Source: Viola odorata
Taxonomy: Eukaryota; Streptophyta; Magnoliopsida; Malpighiales; Violaceae
Direction of reading: 5' to 3'
DNA length: 64,000 nucleotides
NCBI GenBank assembly: GCA_963691705.1
Contig: OY829541.1
Location: 68,419,189 to 68,483,188, forward strand
This document shows, one piece after another, positions 19,969 to 33,567 of the stretch (positions within the stretch are counted from its first letter, which is position 1; each line of letters opens with the position of its first letter). Under the pieces are notes generated by a model, which did not search any database, was not told where the DNA came from, and saw only the letters and a list, made by a program, of their open reading frames with translations. The position numbers were made by a program, and so were the translations under genes.

Positions 19969-22213
19969 TTACATTTTGTCAAGGGTCAAGTAGTTTCCGA
20001 AATGGATATATTTATAGATTTAATGACCATGATCTATTTATAATTATGCTTTGCCAAGTCAGACTAGTGCTTCAATCCTTTAATCACATAAAAAATGCAA
20101 GGGTAGGAAGTATAAAAATTTATCCTCTTTCCTTTACAGAAAATACTTCCATCATATTAAATATTTCAAAACGAGAATTTATACGGACTCAAATTCAAAA
20201 TCTAACCGTAAGATGTTTTTTTTACAAAGAGAATAAGAAAAAAGAACCAATCGTCATCATTCTAGTTAGCTAGCTATAGATGGTACTCTAATTTGTTTGA
20301 TCGTACGTAAGCTGTAAGTTGCAAGTTGTAAGTAAAGTAGGAAGAGAATAAAAAAATTAAAAATTCCAATTTTTTTTTCTTTCTTCAAACTAAATTATGA
20401 TTACGATTACTCAATAATGGTTGTGGTCAAGTGATAATTTTTTTTTCATCTTCAATAATGGTTTTGAGTTTGAATATTGAGAATTGAACAAAATTACTGT
20501 TGGAAAGCCTTTTTTTTTAGAATCTCGATAATGCTAGAACGAAATTCCTCTTAAATGAGACGATATTTTGGGAGACAAAAAGAAAACCTTTAAGCATTTT
20601 CCTTTTGTGATCGAATATGGATAAGGCTGGACTGGAAAGTATCATGCATTTTCACCATCAATTTCTACTAATGTGTGCACCTATTTTCTTTAGGCAGTTG
20701 AGTGACTGGCTTGGTTGTTTCCTAGTCAGGTTAAGCACAGGGCATATTCCAGTAACAACATAACTTATTTGGTTCGTTTTAACTTTTATTGCATCTATCT
20801 CATTGCGAATTCGAGTAAAGATAAGAACCGTGTCATTTTCGCCACTTTTCTTATCATGTAGGAGAAGTAACAAATGAAAAAATAGTAAAAGATGCATAGG
20901 AGAAATTGCGATCAACACTACTAACACATAGGCTATCATCACAACGGATAAGCATGTATATGATAAAAGATATGCCCATTTTTAACCCAAAATTCGAGCT
21001 CGAGTCAAACATCATGTTTAAAAAGTCATATTCTTTTAACATATGATAATGCTCGAACGAAATTAATTTTCTATTCTTAAATTTAAAAGATCGGGAAAAA
21101 AAGCTACTACGATGAATAATTAGTATACCTACATCAATTTTGTTTAAATGCATGTCTACAATTTTCCTGGGTGTAAAGTGAAACAATGCAGTTGTTATAT
21201 ACGCATGTATATTGTTCAAGATAAGTAGTATAAATCAAATGTCTTAGCTAGATTCACATATGTATATGTATATAGTGCAACCCTTTTGTTTATATCTACG
21301 GTTAAGGATGCAAGAGTGGTCACTGCATGTATATGCAAGTTGTGTTGGTTTGCTTTAGTCGGACATGAACTAGACACTGAAAAAAGCTAATTTCAAAATT
21401 CTTGAATAGTCAGGTCAGGTCAGGGAGATAAGATATTCCAAGAACAGATCTACAATTGCCTTTGTTGCGCACCATCACCGCCAGTCCACCACCATCACCG
21501 GTGGTTGTGGTACCACAACTTGTGGTTCGTTTGTTTGGATTCGAATTAGAAATCGCTTTTTCTCCTTTTTTTTCGTTTAGATGGCGAACCACGCAACGTA
21601 CGGCTTGCAACCGCACGAGACTGTAGCTAGATTCAAACTACATATATGAAGTATCGTTGAGTTATAAGTTTACAAGATATTGTAACTTGAAACTTTATTT
21701 TTGTTTTTTCCGCTTTTATGTGGACGCAAAAGTCCATTTGCTTTTAATCCAAAGTTCTTGAGGCTTCAGTTTGGAAAAAGGGTTTTGAATTTTATTCCAC
21801 GTTAACCGTTCATTGAAAAATCTTAGAATTTGTAAACTCGATCCTTAAATAAAAGTTAATTAATTGTGAATAATTACGAGCATGACATCTCGCCCACTCT
21901 ACTTTGAAATATATCATTAGGCCGCAAAATAATGGATAAGCTTTACCCATATAGAATTTGAACCAAATTGAATTGGGTTGTTTTATTTATTTTTATTTCT
22001 TGTGGAATTGCTTTTATTTAGACCAACATTAATGGGCCTACAAAAAAGTCTTCGTTTAGAAACCAAAAAATACGGCCTAATAGTCAGCCCATGAAACAAT
22101 GAAAAAAATTGATAACTGATCACAACAGAACAGCCAGTCTTTCTTGTGAAACCAAGAAAAAACCTAACCCTAAATCCAAAATCGCCATCCACGAAATTCT
22201 GATCTGATCTCCA
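19969..22213. other. Intergenic region without supported gene
   Basis: Several open frames of 68-121 codons exist on either strand, but none has a recognisable motif or coding composition. I treat them as chance. AT-rich throughout. Confidence 0.45.
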
Positions 22214-22366
22214 ATGGCCACACTTCCATTGACTATCAGCTTCAATTTTCTTGATAACCTAATAACTTGCCTCAATTTCCCACTCAACAATTTGTATCCC
22301 AGAGATGTAGCGACGATAAAGTCTTATATGCATCTTCAGAGCTCAATGTTCTACAAAAACCAATAA
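22214..22366 (+). other. Possible truncated gene start, 50 codons
   Basis: An ATG frame of 50 codons (MATLPLTISFNFLD...) follows a leader-like sequence with AACCCTAAATCC, a word common in plant 5' leaders. It has no downstream exon that I can join and no known domain. It may be the relic of a gene 5' end or chance. Confidence 0.2.
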
Positions 22367-22795
22367 GAGATTAGGTTGGTCCCTCCTGATGTACCCAATT
22401 TTGTGATGTTTTTGTTAATATTCATGTGGTATGATCGTTCCCATAAGCCAGTTGGGTACCGTCGATTATAGCTGCAATTCCACCGATTCTTTGGCAAAAA
22501 TAATTAAAAAGTAAAGTATTTCCGACCAAAATCAAGTCGATTTATTAAACTTATATTTCAGGACAAGAGAAACCGTACTGTGGCCTGGCCCAATAGATTA
22601 GCCCACAAAACTTCAACGATTGAGCCCATTACTCATTTCCCACTCTGTTTAACCCTCTTCTCCAAGCACGTTCTTCTCCAAGAAACAAACCCAGCAAAAC
22701 CCCCGCTCAAAGACTCCGTTTCTACGACCTATTCTCAAGCTCGCCACTCCTATATAACAATCCCAGCATCAAATCAGAAAAGAAGAACTGAAAAG

Positions 22796-24100
22796 ATGGG
22801 TTTGACCAATTTGATCTTAACAGTGGCTGGTGTGAGTGCGGTGGTTCTCTTACTGAGGAGCGATGTGAAGCAATCGGCTACAATTTTCAAGCGCAACGTC
22901 AAGCATATTCGTAGCTGGCTCGAAGAAGAATCCTCCGCGGCTGCCAAGTGAGTAATTTAGCTTCTCTTTGGGATCTATTGTTTGAGTGTATGTGTGGTGT
23001 TGCGGGATTCTTTTGTTGGATGACCTGTTGGGCTGAATTGAATAAACTGAATCTTAAGAGGGATGGGGTTTTGTTGAGAATCGTGGATTGATGGGCTTAT
23101 TTTAGTTGTTTCCTGTTATTTTTTTCATGATTTCTTCTTTCTAGGGTTTTGCTTGTTCTGGGTTTGGTTTGATTTGAAATTTAATGAACATGTGTGTGGT
23201 GTGTGTTCTGGCATGAATTGAGTGTGGCATTGATGTGATGAGCGTTTATTGTGATGCTTTTTAATGGTATGGGTCTACGGGTTTGCAGTTGAAAAGTGTT
23301 TTGTAAGTGATTTTTAGGCTGAACGTATGAATTTTTTTTTGGTTATGTTTTTGGCGTGACTGTATCAAATTTCAAAAGCATGTAAAAGAAACCTTAAGAA
23401 ATCCAATTTTGATAACTAGTTCAAGTCAAGAGCACCTTAACTGCAGCTGAGAGGCTTTAAATTGGGTACTGATTATAGGGGTTGTAATAGGGTTTGGGTT
23501 TTGACTGATGGAGTTGTTGTTGGCCATGATTGTAACTCTTGATGTTCAAGTTAAGGCTGGTTGTTGCTGATGTTGTTGACTATGTTTGAGTGGTAATCCA
23601 AAACTCTTATGAACCTGTATGTGTGTATATGCAAATACTACTGATATTCTTCTGAGTGTGTGAAGGCTACACAGATTGTCTTGTGTTTCCTTTCCACTGC
23701 TTCACATGGTTTAGAGAGGCTATACATCTTTTTAACAATCTAGTATCTAAGTTTCGTATGAAAGATACCTTCTTCAATTCTTGATTGATGCCACACTTCT
23801 ACACCGCTTGTTATGTTTTGATCTATATGAAAGTTGAAAATCTAATAAGGAATGTAGTTACTCAAGAGCTTTCTTTGGATCGTGCCAGCTTTCTCCATCT
23901 TTATTTTTCCAGTATGCTTTTAATTCTCAACTGTTACTACTTTAGATATGCTTTTCTGGGACCAAAATGTGTAAGTTCCGTCTTTATGTGACATTAATAT
24001 GAGGTTTATGTGTCGTATTTTCAGGGCTGCTAAAGATGCAACTAAGGAACTGGATTCGAAGGTTCCTAAAAAGGACATCTCCAAGGAGAACAAAGACTAG
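22796..24100 (+). CDS. Conserved small single-helix membrane protein, 75 aa
   Basis: Two exons: 22796-22947 and 24025-24100, joined at GCC AA|G GCT. The intron runs from GTGAGT to TTTTCAG. The product has a hydrophobic N-terminal helix (about residues 3-20, NLILTVAGVSAVVLLL) followed by a positively charged, then helical segment (SATIFKRNVKHIRSWLEEES). It ends in an Ala/Lys-rich tail with KVPKKDISKENKD. Upstream in-frame codons (from 22580) look like leader sequence with a CTATATAA word near 22750, so the ATG at 22796 is preferred. The charge pattern would fit a small organellar or ER membrane-anchored protein, but I recognise no named family. I believe similar short proteins exist across seed plants. 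Confidence 0.75.
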
Positions 24101-25972
24101 TGTCAAGGGCCGGCAGTTCTTTAAGAGTTCCATGTGATTACCCATCTTGACTAGTTATAATAAGTCTAACTTGATGTCAATGGAAGTTTTGCATCCAAAA
24201 CTTTGTAATTTTTGTTTTAATTACTCTTCTTGCGACCTTGTAGTATGTTGATAGGTATTACTGACAAGTAAACAAAATACTTTTATATTGGTGAAGGAAG
24301 TTTTGTTTCCACTTTCTCTTCACTATATATGATTTCCTAACTTCTTGTCTGGTCTCACTTGTCTATGTCATTCATCTCTGTTGAAACCCGTCTCCTGCAT
24401 GCAATCACTGCTATAAGTTTTTTTTATCCTAGTTTTTACAATCTTTGATGCATAATGTTAGACGACAAACTGAAGGAAAACACTGACTTATTGATGGATG
24501 CTCTAGCATGTTAGCGCGCGATTACCTTTTTTCGCTTGCAACTTGTGGATAGATCTTGTTTACTTCTTTATTTTCACAGCTTGACTTCTCTGGTGTCTGT
24601 CTTGATTTTAGATTTTTTCCCGACATGAAATCGAACTTGAGGCCTAACGGAGGGGAAGCTTAGCTCAGCCCATGTCACAGGTTCAAAATGTGAACATTGT
24701 ATTCACACGAGCTATTATAGATTCGGCGGCCGAAAGCCATGAAAGGCAGGGACTACAGTCTACCTTAACCAAACCGAAAAGGACATAAAATGGCGACGGA
24801 CGGAATGTCTATGAATTTGGACTCTGTTCCTCAATTTTGTACTTGCATTAGTCAATAAATTGTCTGTCGGCAAAGGAAGACCAAAGTACTAAACAGTAGC
24901 TTTTCATTTTTACCTTTTTTCACTATCTTACTCAGATATAAGATTAATTTCGTTCAAACATCAATTAAGGATGTTCAAGAGTTCGATTTTTTTCCCACAT
25001 TAATATTAGGCGTGTATCTTGGGAATACTACCGCAATCATTTGTTTTTTAAAGTCGCGAACCCACGTTACATATCTCTATATTTTACTCACTTAATCAAA
25101 ACTAACTTTATTCAGCTCATAGGAGTAATAAACGATACCCCGAAAGGCACTTAAACCATTTTTTAGGCTTTCATACTTTCTACAACCTTTTCTAATTGCG
25201 TAGGAGGCTTTGAATGACTGATAATATTTTAGGTCATCATATGTTAATTACGGGCCTATGGTCGAGATTAAACAATAGAGGGTTGCTAGCCACCTCTTGG
25301 CCAAAAATGATTTTCCTAAATATTCAAAATTTTCGTCTGGATTGATGTTGAAAAGTTTAATTTCAGGGACCATACTAATTAGCCGCAGCTCAACTCTAGT
25401 TTTGCTTCTTCCTCCATGCACACCAACAACCTGTCAACATGTTTTTCAGGTTTTGCATAAAAAAGAAACGTTTATAATTTTGTAAGATAGACAAGAAAAA
25501 TGGTATAAGCTAACTAAGACTGATTTCAAAATGACAAAAATAAAAAATAGTTAAAGAAGAACAAACACAAATATACTTCTCTTACCATATATTAATAAGG
25601 AACCTGCATGAGTTTATCATTTACACCATGTATATATCATGACCCCATCGAATCCCAAAAACTAATTAATTAATCAACAACCCTAAACCTTTTTAAGCTT
25701 GTTCACGTCGTTGATCTTACATATCACATCCTTATTACCATATCTATCTACCTAACAAGGAGTACAATCTTGTCGAAAGACACAATTTTTGATGAGATTT
25801 TGTCTAGCCGTCGAAACTGGCAGACGTTTTTGTAGTGACAGTATTGATGATCAACTCGATCTCCTAATCCCACTACAATGATTTAAAAGCTATAACAATC
25901 TCTTTAAGTAATTAATTTACCGATCATCATTATAATTTGATGATACGTTTGATATGAAGGTATTACTTCAAA
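24101..25972. other. Intergenic between the 75-aa gene and the WRKY gene
   Basis: A convergent region containing both 3' ends. A stretch near 24640-24790 has repeat-like composition with a tRNA B-box-like word, but no structure I can define. No gene is supported. Confidence 0.4.
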
Positions 25973-27451
25973 TTAAAAGGGAGTGTAGATTTGCATTTGG
26001 CTCAAGATATGCTCAAAATTATCGGTTGTCTTCTCAATTGGATGGCTGTGCACACCTTCATAAGTAGTCACCACAACTCCTTCATCTTTCGTTAGGCGTT
26101 GGACTTGCTTCTTCACATTGCACCCTTGATAAGTACATCGGTAGTAGCTCCTGCAAATGATTGAGAAGTTAGTTAGTTACAAAAAATGTGTTCATCTATA
26201 TATATATATATATGAAGATCATTCGCGTTGTATTAGCTGCGTGAAAAGAGTTTACTCAGCTATTAACGTATACTTTAAGTTTCTTTAACATGGCAGCGGA
26301 GTTTCAGAGGAATCTCCCAGCATTAAGGAAAAATATTGATCATTGATCTCAAAATATATCCCATATATATCATCCACCTATCAAATTAATTAGATATGGA
26401 TATAAAACTACATTTGCTAAGTAAGAAATCATTGAATTGAGGTTTCAAACCTTCTACATTTTCCATTAATTATGAATCAAATCCTACCATAATGTAGGAT
26501 AAAATGCAAGAAGTACTATAATCATCCAAATACTATCTTATTTACCATTAATATTTATAAGCTTATCTAGGTTAATTTAGTGTCATTCAAATTGAGAACA
26601 AACTCCTAATTAAACAAAACTAATTTTTTTGGTTTGTTTGTTTCAATACACCAAATTGATGGTGGAAATTAATTAAGGAATATAACGTAGTAATAGGTCC
26701 AAAAATAAATAAATTGCACCGTAAGTAGTAATGCATGCTATGTGTTACACGTATATGTACTAGCAAAACAAATAAAGGAATTGCTATAGATGCGTGCATG
26801 TTTCAAACACTCTTGTCCTATAATTATCTACAACCCTAGTATGAAAGGGACAAATACAGATCTACACAAACCATATTTATGTTTCTATTTTCCTTAATTA
26901 TCTATAAGCAAATCTGCCAAAATCTTTGCTTTTCGGCCGAGCCGCCCCACCAGATTCTATGTTCAAAATCATATCAAGGACATAATTATAATCTAAAATC
27001 AAATTTAATCTAGCCAGATCACTCACCTTGGGAATTTGTTGTTCTTCACTGCTTTCTGACCATATTTTCTCCAGCGATAACCATCATCTAGTATATCAAC
27101 GTGACTCCTTGTTTGGAAAGCGTATTTCGGCTTCTTCACCTTCTTCTCCCCTTTCTTGATCTTCATCGGTACTTTTTCCTCGTTCTCCGATGACCCGATC
27201 GCGAATCTCGCACTAATTTGATCATCATTAGCACTACTAGTAGTAGTGTTAACTTGATGATCTTTAACCATTAATTGGGGTACTTGAACTTGATGATGAT
27301 TATAAGTTTGTGTCTTCAACCCCAAGAAATGATCTCCTTGAAAACTACTAAAAACATGGGTGTTTGCCATGTTATTGCTTGAAGAGCTAGGATAAGTGGT
27401 AGATAGTTCACTAGAAGAAAAAAATGGGAATAACTCTTGGAGTTTTTCCAT
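25973..27451 (-). CDS. WRKY transcription factor, group IIc, WRKY75/WRKY45-like
   Basis: Two exons: 27027-27451 and 25973-26150, giving 200 residues. The intron splits the Arg codon of the NKFPR motif, the conserved position for this group. The N-terminus ([11 protein letters not shown]) is Ser/Asn-rich. A basic stretch [20 protein letters not shown] precedes the WRKY domain with [17 protein letters not shown]. The zinc finger is C-x4-C-x23-H-x-H (group IIc), followed by [17 protein letters not shown], a tail typical of WRKY75/45/43-type proteins. Such factors bind W-boxes in the nucleus; WRKY75 and WRKY45 of Arabidopsis are linked to phosphate starvation and senescence. The frame is open for 46 codons upstream of the chosen ATG, but that part is hydrophobic and leader-like. 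A strong TATATAA lies only about 15 bases upstream of this ATG, so a start at Met28 (27370) is possible. Confidence 0.93.
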
Positions 27452-27465
27452 GGAGAAACCAGTGC

Positions 27466-27473
27466 TTATATAA
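27466..27473 (-). promoter_or_regulatory. TATA-like word close to the WRKY start codon
   Basis: On the minus strand TTATATAA sits about 15 bases before the ATG at 27451. If it is the TATA box, transcription would begin after that ATG. A weaker AT-rich word near 27546-27553 is an alternative. Confidence 0.35.
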
Positions 27474-28394
27474 AGAGAGAGATTGAAATAGAGGAAGAGG
27501 AGAAGAAAGAGGAGAGGAGGAAGTCTATAAAGATGGATAGTCCAATATAAAAAGAAGAAGGCGGCTTGGTACTGGACAAAAATAGCCACTAAGAAAATTT
27601 TGTACCACTAAAATATAGTGACATTTGGGAATTTATCAATTGATTATATATATAATTCAGATTTTAAGTTCGAGTTTAGGGAATGGAAAAAAGTTATGAT
27701 GGGGAAGTCATTTCCTTTAAAGTCCAAACTTGAACGAAATTAATTTTCCGCCAAAAAATAAAAAAAAAATGGAAAAAAGATAAAGAAAGATGTAAATAGT
27801 GTGTGGTAAAGGGAAATAATAATAATAAAGAAAAGTGTCGTGAACGGGAAGAAAGAATTCGCTATATTGTGAAGAAGATGAAGCTTAATTAGCAGATTGA
27901 TTAGGAATAGTATGGTGGAAAATGGAGGCCGGTTTGGCTCAGCTTCATCATTACGAGGGCGACATTACTGGTGGTAATTCAAAATAAATTCAGTACATTT
28001 ATCTTTAAATTATTTATCCATACTGAAGTTCTCGTCTTAGTGCGAAGGATGTACAAACAATAAAGTACAACTATTTTTTATGCTCTCGATAAATAATCAA
28101 TACTAAATAATAGGTAATCTCGATATAGATTTTTTTTTCCTTAATTAGGATTAGGGATGATGGCGTCTACAATTCGATAACACACACGTGTGGGATTAAT
28201 TTAATTAAAAAGAGCTTAATTTTCTGGTCATGTGGTGGGTGCAGACTGCAGAATATATTTGTTTTTTTTTTGTAATTAGAATATGTTTGTCGACTAAAAA
28301 GTCTTTATATATAGAATTTCCTTGAAGCTGCGCAATTTCCCTCGTGGTGCATGCATTTCCCCATTTACTGTACTCATTCTAATTGCTTTTTTTT
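27474..28394. other. WRKY promoter region
   Basis: Upstream region of the minus-strand WRKY gene. It is AT-rich with no ORF of note. It ends where a Stowaway-like MITE begins. Confidence 0.35.
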
Positions 28395-28606
28395 TGGACT
28401 TTTGTTTTAAACGATTCTTACTATTTGGGCACGCATATTAAAGAAGTTGGATAATTTATTATATGACTCAAAAAAATTCCGTACTTTTTTTCGAGCGTAC
28501 GTCGGAAAAAAAATTCGGGGTAAAATTATCCCAAATAGTAAGTCATCCGACTTTATTAATATGCGTGCCCAAATAGTAAAAGTCGTTTAATAAAAACTGG
28601 AGGGAG
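28395..28606. mobile_element. Stowaway-type MITE, left end eroded
   Basis: The right end reads CTGGAGGGAG followed by TA. The two halves are inverted: TTACTATTTGGGCACGCATATTAA at the left pairs with TTAATATGCGTGCCCAAATAGTAA at the right. The left outer end is diverged. It is related to the elements at 36394-36611, which share GTACTTTTTTTCGA/GAACGTACG words. Confidence 0.7.
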
Positions 28607-28608
28607 TA

Positions 28609-30734
28609 TTTTTAATTAAATATTTAATTTTAAAAATCAGAATAGCTCATAAAAGAGGATATATACACTTGCAGTTTTTTAAACGTCCATGTACTTTTGC
28701 AAAATAATAAAAATAATAATAATAAACCCTAGATTAGTAGGGGATCAGAAGAACATGTGGTTTGAAGTTTGAAGTTTGAAAATCTAGCAGCCTTTCTAAA
28801 ATGTTTGGGAAGCAAAGCAGTACTTTACTCTTTTTTTTTAGTGTCGATCTCACTTTCTTTTCGGCAAGAGTTTGATCTCATTCGAGTATTCACGAACTTT
28901 AAAGGGATGATTTTTCCAACGTAATAGAGTTCATTCTCAAAATTTTGAATTTAATATTCTATTAAAGATGAATAGGTTTCTAGCGATGATGATAAAGCAA
29001 AACATTGTTTAATTTGTGCTAGGATTATTCAAAGTTCAAACTATTTTGAAATGTAATACTAACATGCCAAAGAATTATATGTTTGTTGGCAAGATATCAA
29101 GACTTTTTTACTTTCTTCCACTGTCCATTATTTTGAAAGGTCAAATTCAATTTGCCAAAATGTCTCCAATCCCACATCATGGACTAGAAAATCTGTAGCC
29201 TAGATGGAACATTATGCATGGAGTAGGAGGATCACATAATTAACCATAATTAATGCGTTTATTCATTGCTGAATATTGTTTTACTGTGGAAATAATTTCT
29301 CTTTTCTTTAGTGGGATAAATATATACGAAAAATTAATAGAAAAAGAATAAAAATTTTAAAAATTATTTGAGAGAATTTAAAATTTTAGGAATCAAATAT
29401 GAAGGATTAAAGTAAAAAGAATAGAACTAGAAGAATTTAAAATTTTGAGGGCTAATATGAATGACTAATTTAAAAAGAATAAAATGTTAAGGACTATTAT
29501 GAGATATGATTAACAAAACGATAATTGAGTAAATTTCAAAGCACACGTCACCTTCTCAAATTCCAAACAAACGAAAATGAAAGTTTGAAAAAGAGAGCAA
29601 GGTATTCTTGTGCTTATTGACATATTGAAAGGACATTTGGGCCTACCTTACCGGGAAAAAGATTGTTGGGCCTAGACAGACCACTGAATTTAGTCGTTCT
29701 GTATTGTGTTTGGGCCTTGGCCCTCTTTGTCAAGTGTCATGGTCAAAAAAAGTGACAGACAAACTTCGATTAGGAGCCAGTCACTTTAGCTAATAACTAA
29801 TCTCGGGGAGTAATTACACTCCTTCCTTTCGTTTGATTTTACGGTTTTTACCTATCCGCAGAATTCTGTGTGTTTTTGTTATATATATAAAATAATTATA
29901 TTAACAATCAGCTTTAAAATACATCTCCGGGTCCGCAAAATTCTATTTTTAATTTAAGGGGTCTGTATTTATATATTTTATTATAAACTGTGTTTGAATT
30001 TTCCTTTCCTTTAAAGAAAAGGTAAAATTGGTGGATAAATGGACAAGTATAATCATACGAATATAGTATATTATTCACATAAAAAGGATCCACCACTAAA
30101 ATTTATAAGAACGTTTAACAAAACCAAATAGAAACATCTATTTTGACTATAACACAGAACAAAATGCATGTTTGAAATTTCAAGAGATTGACAAAGGATT
30201 TGAAAGAGTCATTCCAACCTAATCGTCATCATGTTTCACCGTCAGGATGGAAAATAGTTGGTTATATTTTAATTAATTAATTTTGTATTCCAAGAATTTA
30301 CTAAAAAATACCATTTTTTTAAATCAAAGTTACAGGAAATAAATTATTGTAAAATAATTTATTATAGAATATTGGATTAAATTGGGAAAGTAAACACTTA
30401 AAACTGAGTAATTACTAATATTAAACAAAAATATTATAAAATATTATTAAACAACATTAATTTAGTAATTCTTTATAACCAAGCCCAGCCCATGATTGGT
30501 TATGGGCCTGGCTAGTGTGCTAAGATAATACCATACGACACGTCACTTAATCAAAACTAAAAGCAAAATGATCCTTCATTAACTAAAATGCGAACGACTT
30601 TGTCACCCATAGAATTACAATTGATGGAATTGGAGTAAAGATGCTTGAAGCGGATTAATTTCTAGATCGAACCATTGACCTCTCATTTTAAGAGTGATAA
30701 GCGTCGAACTGTTCATACCAAAAAGCAAGTGTTG
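28609..30734. other. Intergenic region
   Basis: No gene is supported. The stretch 29330-29510 has a repeated GAATTTAAAATTTT pattern resembling the degenerate repeat at 34740-34960. Short ORFs are chance. Confidence 0.4.
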
Positions 30735-33567
30735 TTACATGTAAGATCTCATTCTAGGCCTTGAAATGGACTGCCCACCATCAACATAAATGCTTGTCCC
30801 AGTCATGTAGCGAGAGCCATCACTAATTAAATATATGACAGTTGATGCCACATCATTTTTAGCATCAAGCCATCTATGCAGTGGTGATACTTCCTTTACC
30901 AATTTCTGTGCCTTTTCCTGACCTACTGACTTGGGATATTCATCTTGTAAATGCAGACCGCGCGCTATGGCGTTAACCCTGATCTTGTACTTGCCAACTT
31001 CCATAGCTAAATGCTGGAAAAAAAAACAACATAAATCAGAGAGTTTAGTGCATATAGTTCTGTAAAGACAATTATGCAGTAGAAAACTGATGAATTCTGG
31101 AATTCTTAATGAGACAATTCGCGCTATATAGTGAAAAGACCTTGTGTATGAAGCAAAATAGAGACAATTCATGTCAATCTAACAGTGTGTGTTATACCGA
31201 AAAAATATATGAACATCTATACTCCAGAGAAGCTTCTTGATCCCGTTACCGGTATCAACTATATCAAGTGTGCACCAATCCTATATTGCTACCGTGATCA
31301 CCAATATATTCTACAGATTCAAGTTCCAGTAGGGCTTTCCTGATTGGGTCGGTCAGTACAGCTAGGGTGAGCAGAAATGGGACATTTTCCCTAAAACCAC
31401 TTCAGCTAATCTCCCTAACTCAGATTCTTTCACTTTTCACTTCACATAAGGTCATTGCAATCGATATCTAACCATTTATCTGTGCATCGGATTAGAAAAG
31501 AACAAATACAGAGAAAGAAGAAACTTATTCACACCAAAAAAGACACTGAAGTAATGAAGTAACTTGAAGCTGAGAAAAATTAAATTGCAAAAAGAATCTG
31601 ATACCAAATTCAGATTCATACCAAATGATCAAACACGTCATTATAAGATTGGATGCACAATAGTTAAAGGAATAACAAGACATTTGCTTACTCTAGCTAA
31701 TTGATGGATCGCGGCTGCACATGAACCATATGCAGCAGCACCTGGGTAAAGTCCTCTCTCAGCACCAATAATTGAGGTCAGAAATATAATAGAACCTCCA
31801 GTATTATAGTCCCGCATTCTTCTTCCTACAGCCTTTTGCAAAAACCATGGAGCCATGAAATTTGTTTTCGCTATCTTCTTGAACTCATTTTCAGTTACTT
31901 GCAAAGGGTCCTGCATCTTTCCTGTTTCATCCAAATTCAAGCCATAAATTAGGTAAGCTAGTTACAATTTCCATTGTCATAGCATCAAATTCAAGGTTGT
32001 TCGTATTTACCTTCCAACAAATTACTTAAGCGGAATGCAAGAAAACAGTAGATGATTTCTCAGATTCAACTACTGCTTAGAAAACACAAAATAACCTTGT
32101 ATGTTACTATATCTTAAATCAACCATTAATTCAGCCTCTAAGAAAGGTGTGCAAGCCATAGCCAATATGATCATCCAACTGACTTTATCCCCGCTGTTAT
32201 CGCCTTTAATAGTGACCATCATGCTTCTGTAACTACACGATAATGGGTACCAAGATCCTTGCCCACTTCAAAATTCTATTCAAATCAAACCTGCTGATTC
32301 AGCAAGTGAAATTCCTACACTTTGGTTCAGATCACAAATCCCCAGGAAGATTCAAATTGAATAAAAGATTGGCCCGTATCCAATCATCCTAGAGGTTGAT
32401 CACTTATTCAAATAGTAAACATTAGAACCTATTTACAAGGACTTGTATACGTCAACAGTACTGAAGAAATAAACAAAATAATCATCTGATCATCAAATAA
32501 CTCAAAGCCGTAGGTGATCACAAATTGAAGCCTGAGTACTGGTTAGGCTTCACTATGGCCATTTAGTACTTCTAATATTAATCATGAGCCATCTAACAGA
32601 GTACCAAACTATAGTCAATCCGTCATACTCGGCTATTACAAGTAGCAGTAACCTACAGTTAGAATTGTACTTTTTCTCTTTTTTTCCTTTGACAAACAAA
32701 ATCCTAAGGCGCATTCAGCTTGTACATAGGGAAGAATATTGGATAGAAATTTCGAATTCATCTTTGAGAAAATGATGGCAAGAGTGATCTACTTGACACA
32801 GTTAGTGGGCAACTTTGTTTATTGACTACTCTGTGTGGAAGATCCAGATGTTATTGACCAAGTCATAAGGTAGCAAAAACTTAAAACCAACTTACCTTAA
32901 ACTTCATTGTAATCACTGCCTAGATAATCACACAAACTCTATATTCAAACTTAGAGAGGACTCATGAAAATGAAATTTCCTGGTAATGAGTGTTGATTCC
33001 TTTTATATCTTAAAAAAAGTTGCAATTTTGGTCAATGCAATTTAAAAAATAAGATTAATGATTTGTTTAATGATACGGATTGTTGATTTCCAACTTAAAT
33101 TAAACACAAATAACTAATCAAATATAAAGATAATTAAGTCTTTTAGATTGATCCGACCTCAATCTACTTAAGTTAGATATGACAATACCTTCATAGAAAT
33201 AGCAATGCACAAAAGCATCCAATTTCCCCAAAACCTTGCATGCCTTTTCTACTGCTCCATCAAAAGATGCCTCCCTCTCATCTTCCATGTTCAAACTGAC
33301 CACCTCCACAGGCAGAGCACCCTTAATCGAACCCGTTATCTTCTCCCCAATTCTCATCAAGCAATCCTCATCTCCCATCAAAACCAACCTGAATTGGAAC
33401 AACTAAAACCATAATGTTCCAATCTTTATTACTGTTCTAGAACGGAACTTAATGGGATAAGTGAAAAAAGTTAACCTGCATCCTTGCTTGACCAAATGGA
33501 ACGCGATATTCTCCGAAACCTCGTCTCCATTGGAAGTAAGCAACACACTTTTAACAGGGTTTTGCAT
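30735..33567 (-). CDS. Atypical short-chain dehydrogenase/reductase-like protein
   Basis: Four exons (33476-33567, 33189-33388, 31692-31921, 30735-31013) give 266 residues with consistent phases. The Rossmann fold is recognisable: [19 protein letters not shown] at the N-terminus, [12 protein letters not shown] in the NNAG-strand position, then GGSIIFLTS with Ser147, Tyr162, [11 protein letters not shown], and a C-terminal [20 protein letters not shown], typical of FabG-like SDRs. Two catalytic features are altered. The TGxxxGxG cofactor motif reads TSNGDEVS, and the YxxxK lysine is Ala166 (YGSCA). It is therefore probably not a standard NAD(P)H reductase. From memory, an Arabidopsis homologue sits next to WRKY45, matching the neighbourhood here. 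Substrate and role unknown. Confidence 0.85.

Noticed and set aside
20854..21219. 121-codon minus-strand frame, overlapping another of 94 codons
   Set aside because: No domain, no coding composition, and two frames compete in the same place.
32584..33414. Plus-strand frames of 63-69 codons
   Set aside because: They are in introns or antisense to exon 2 of the SDR gene.
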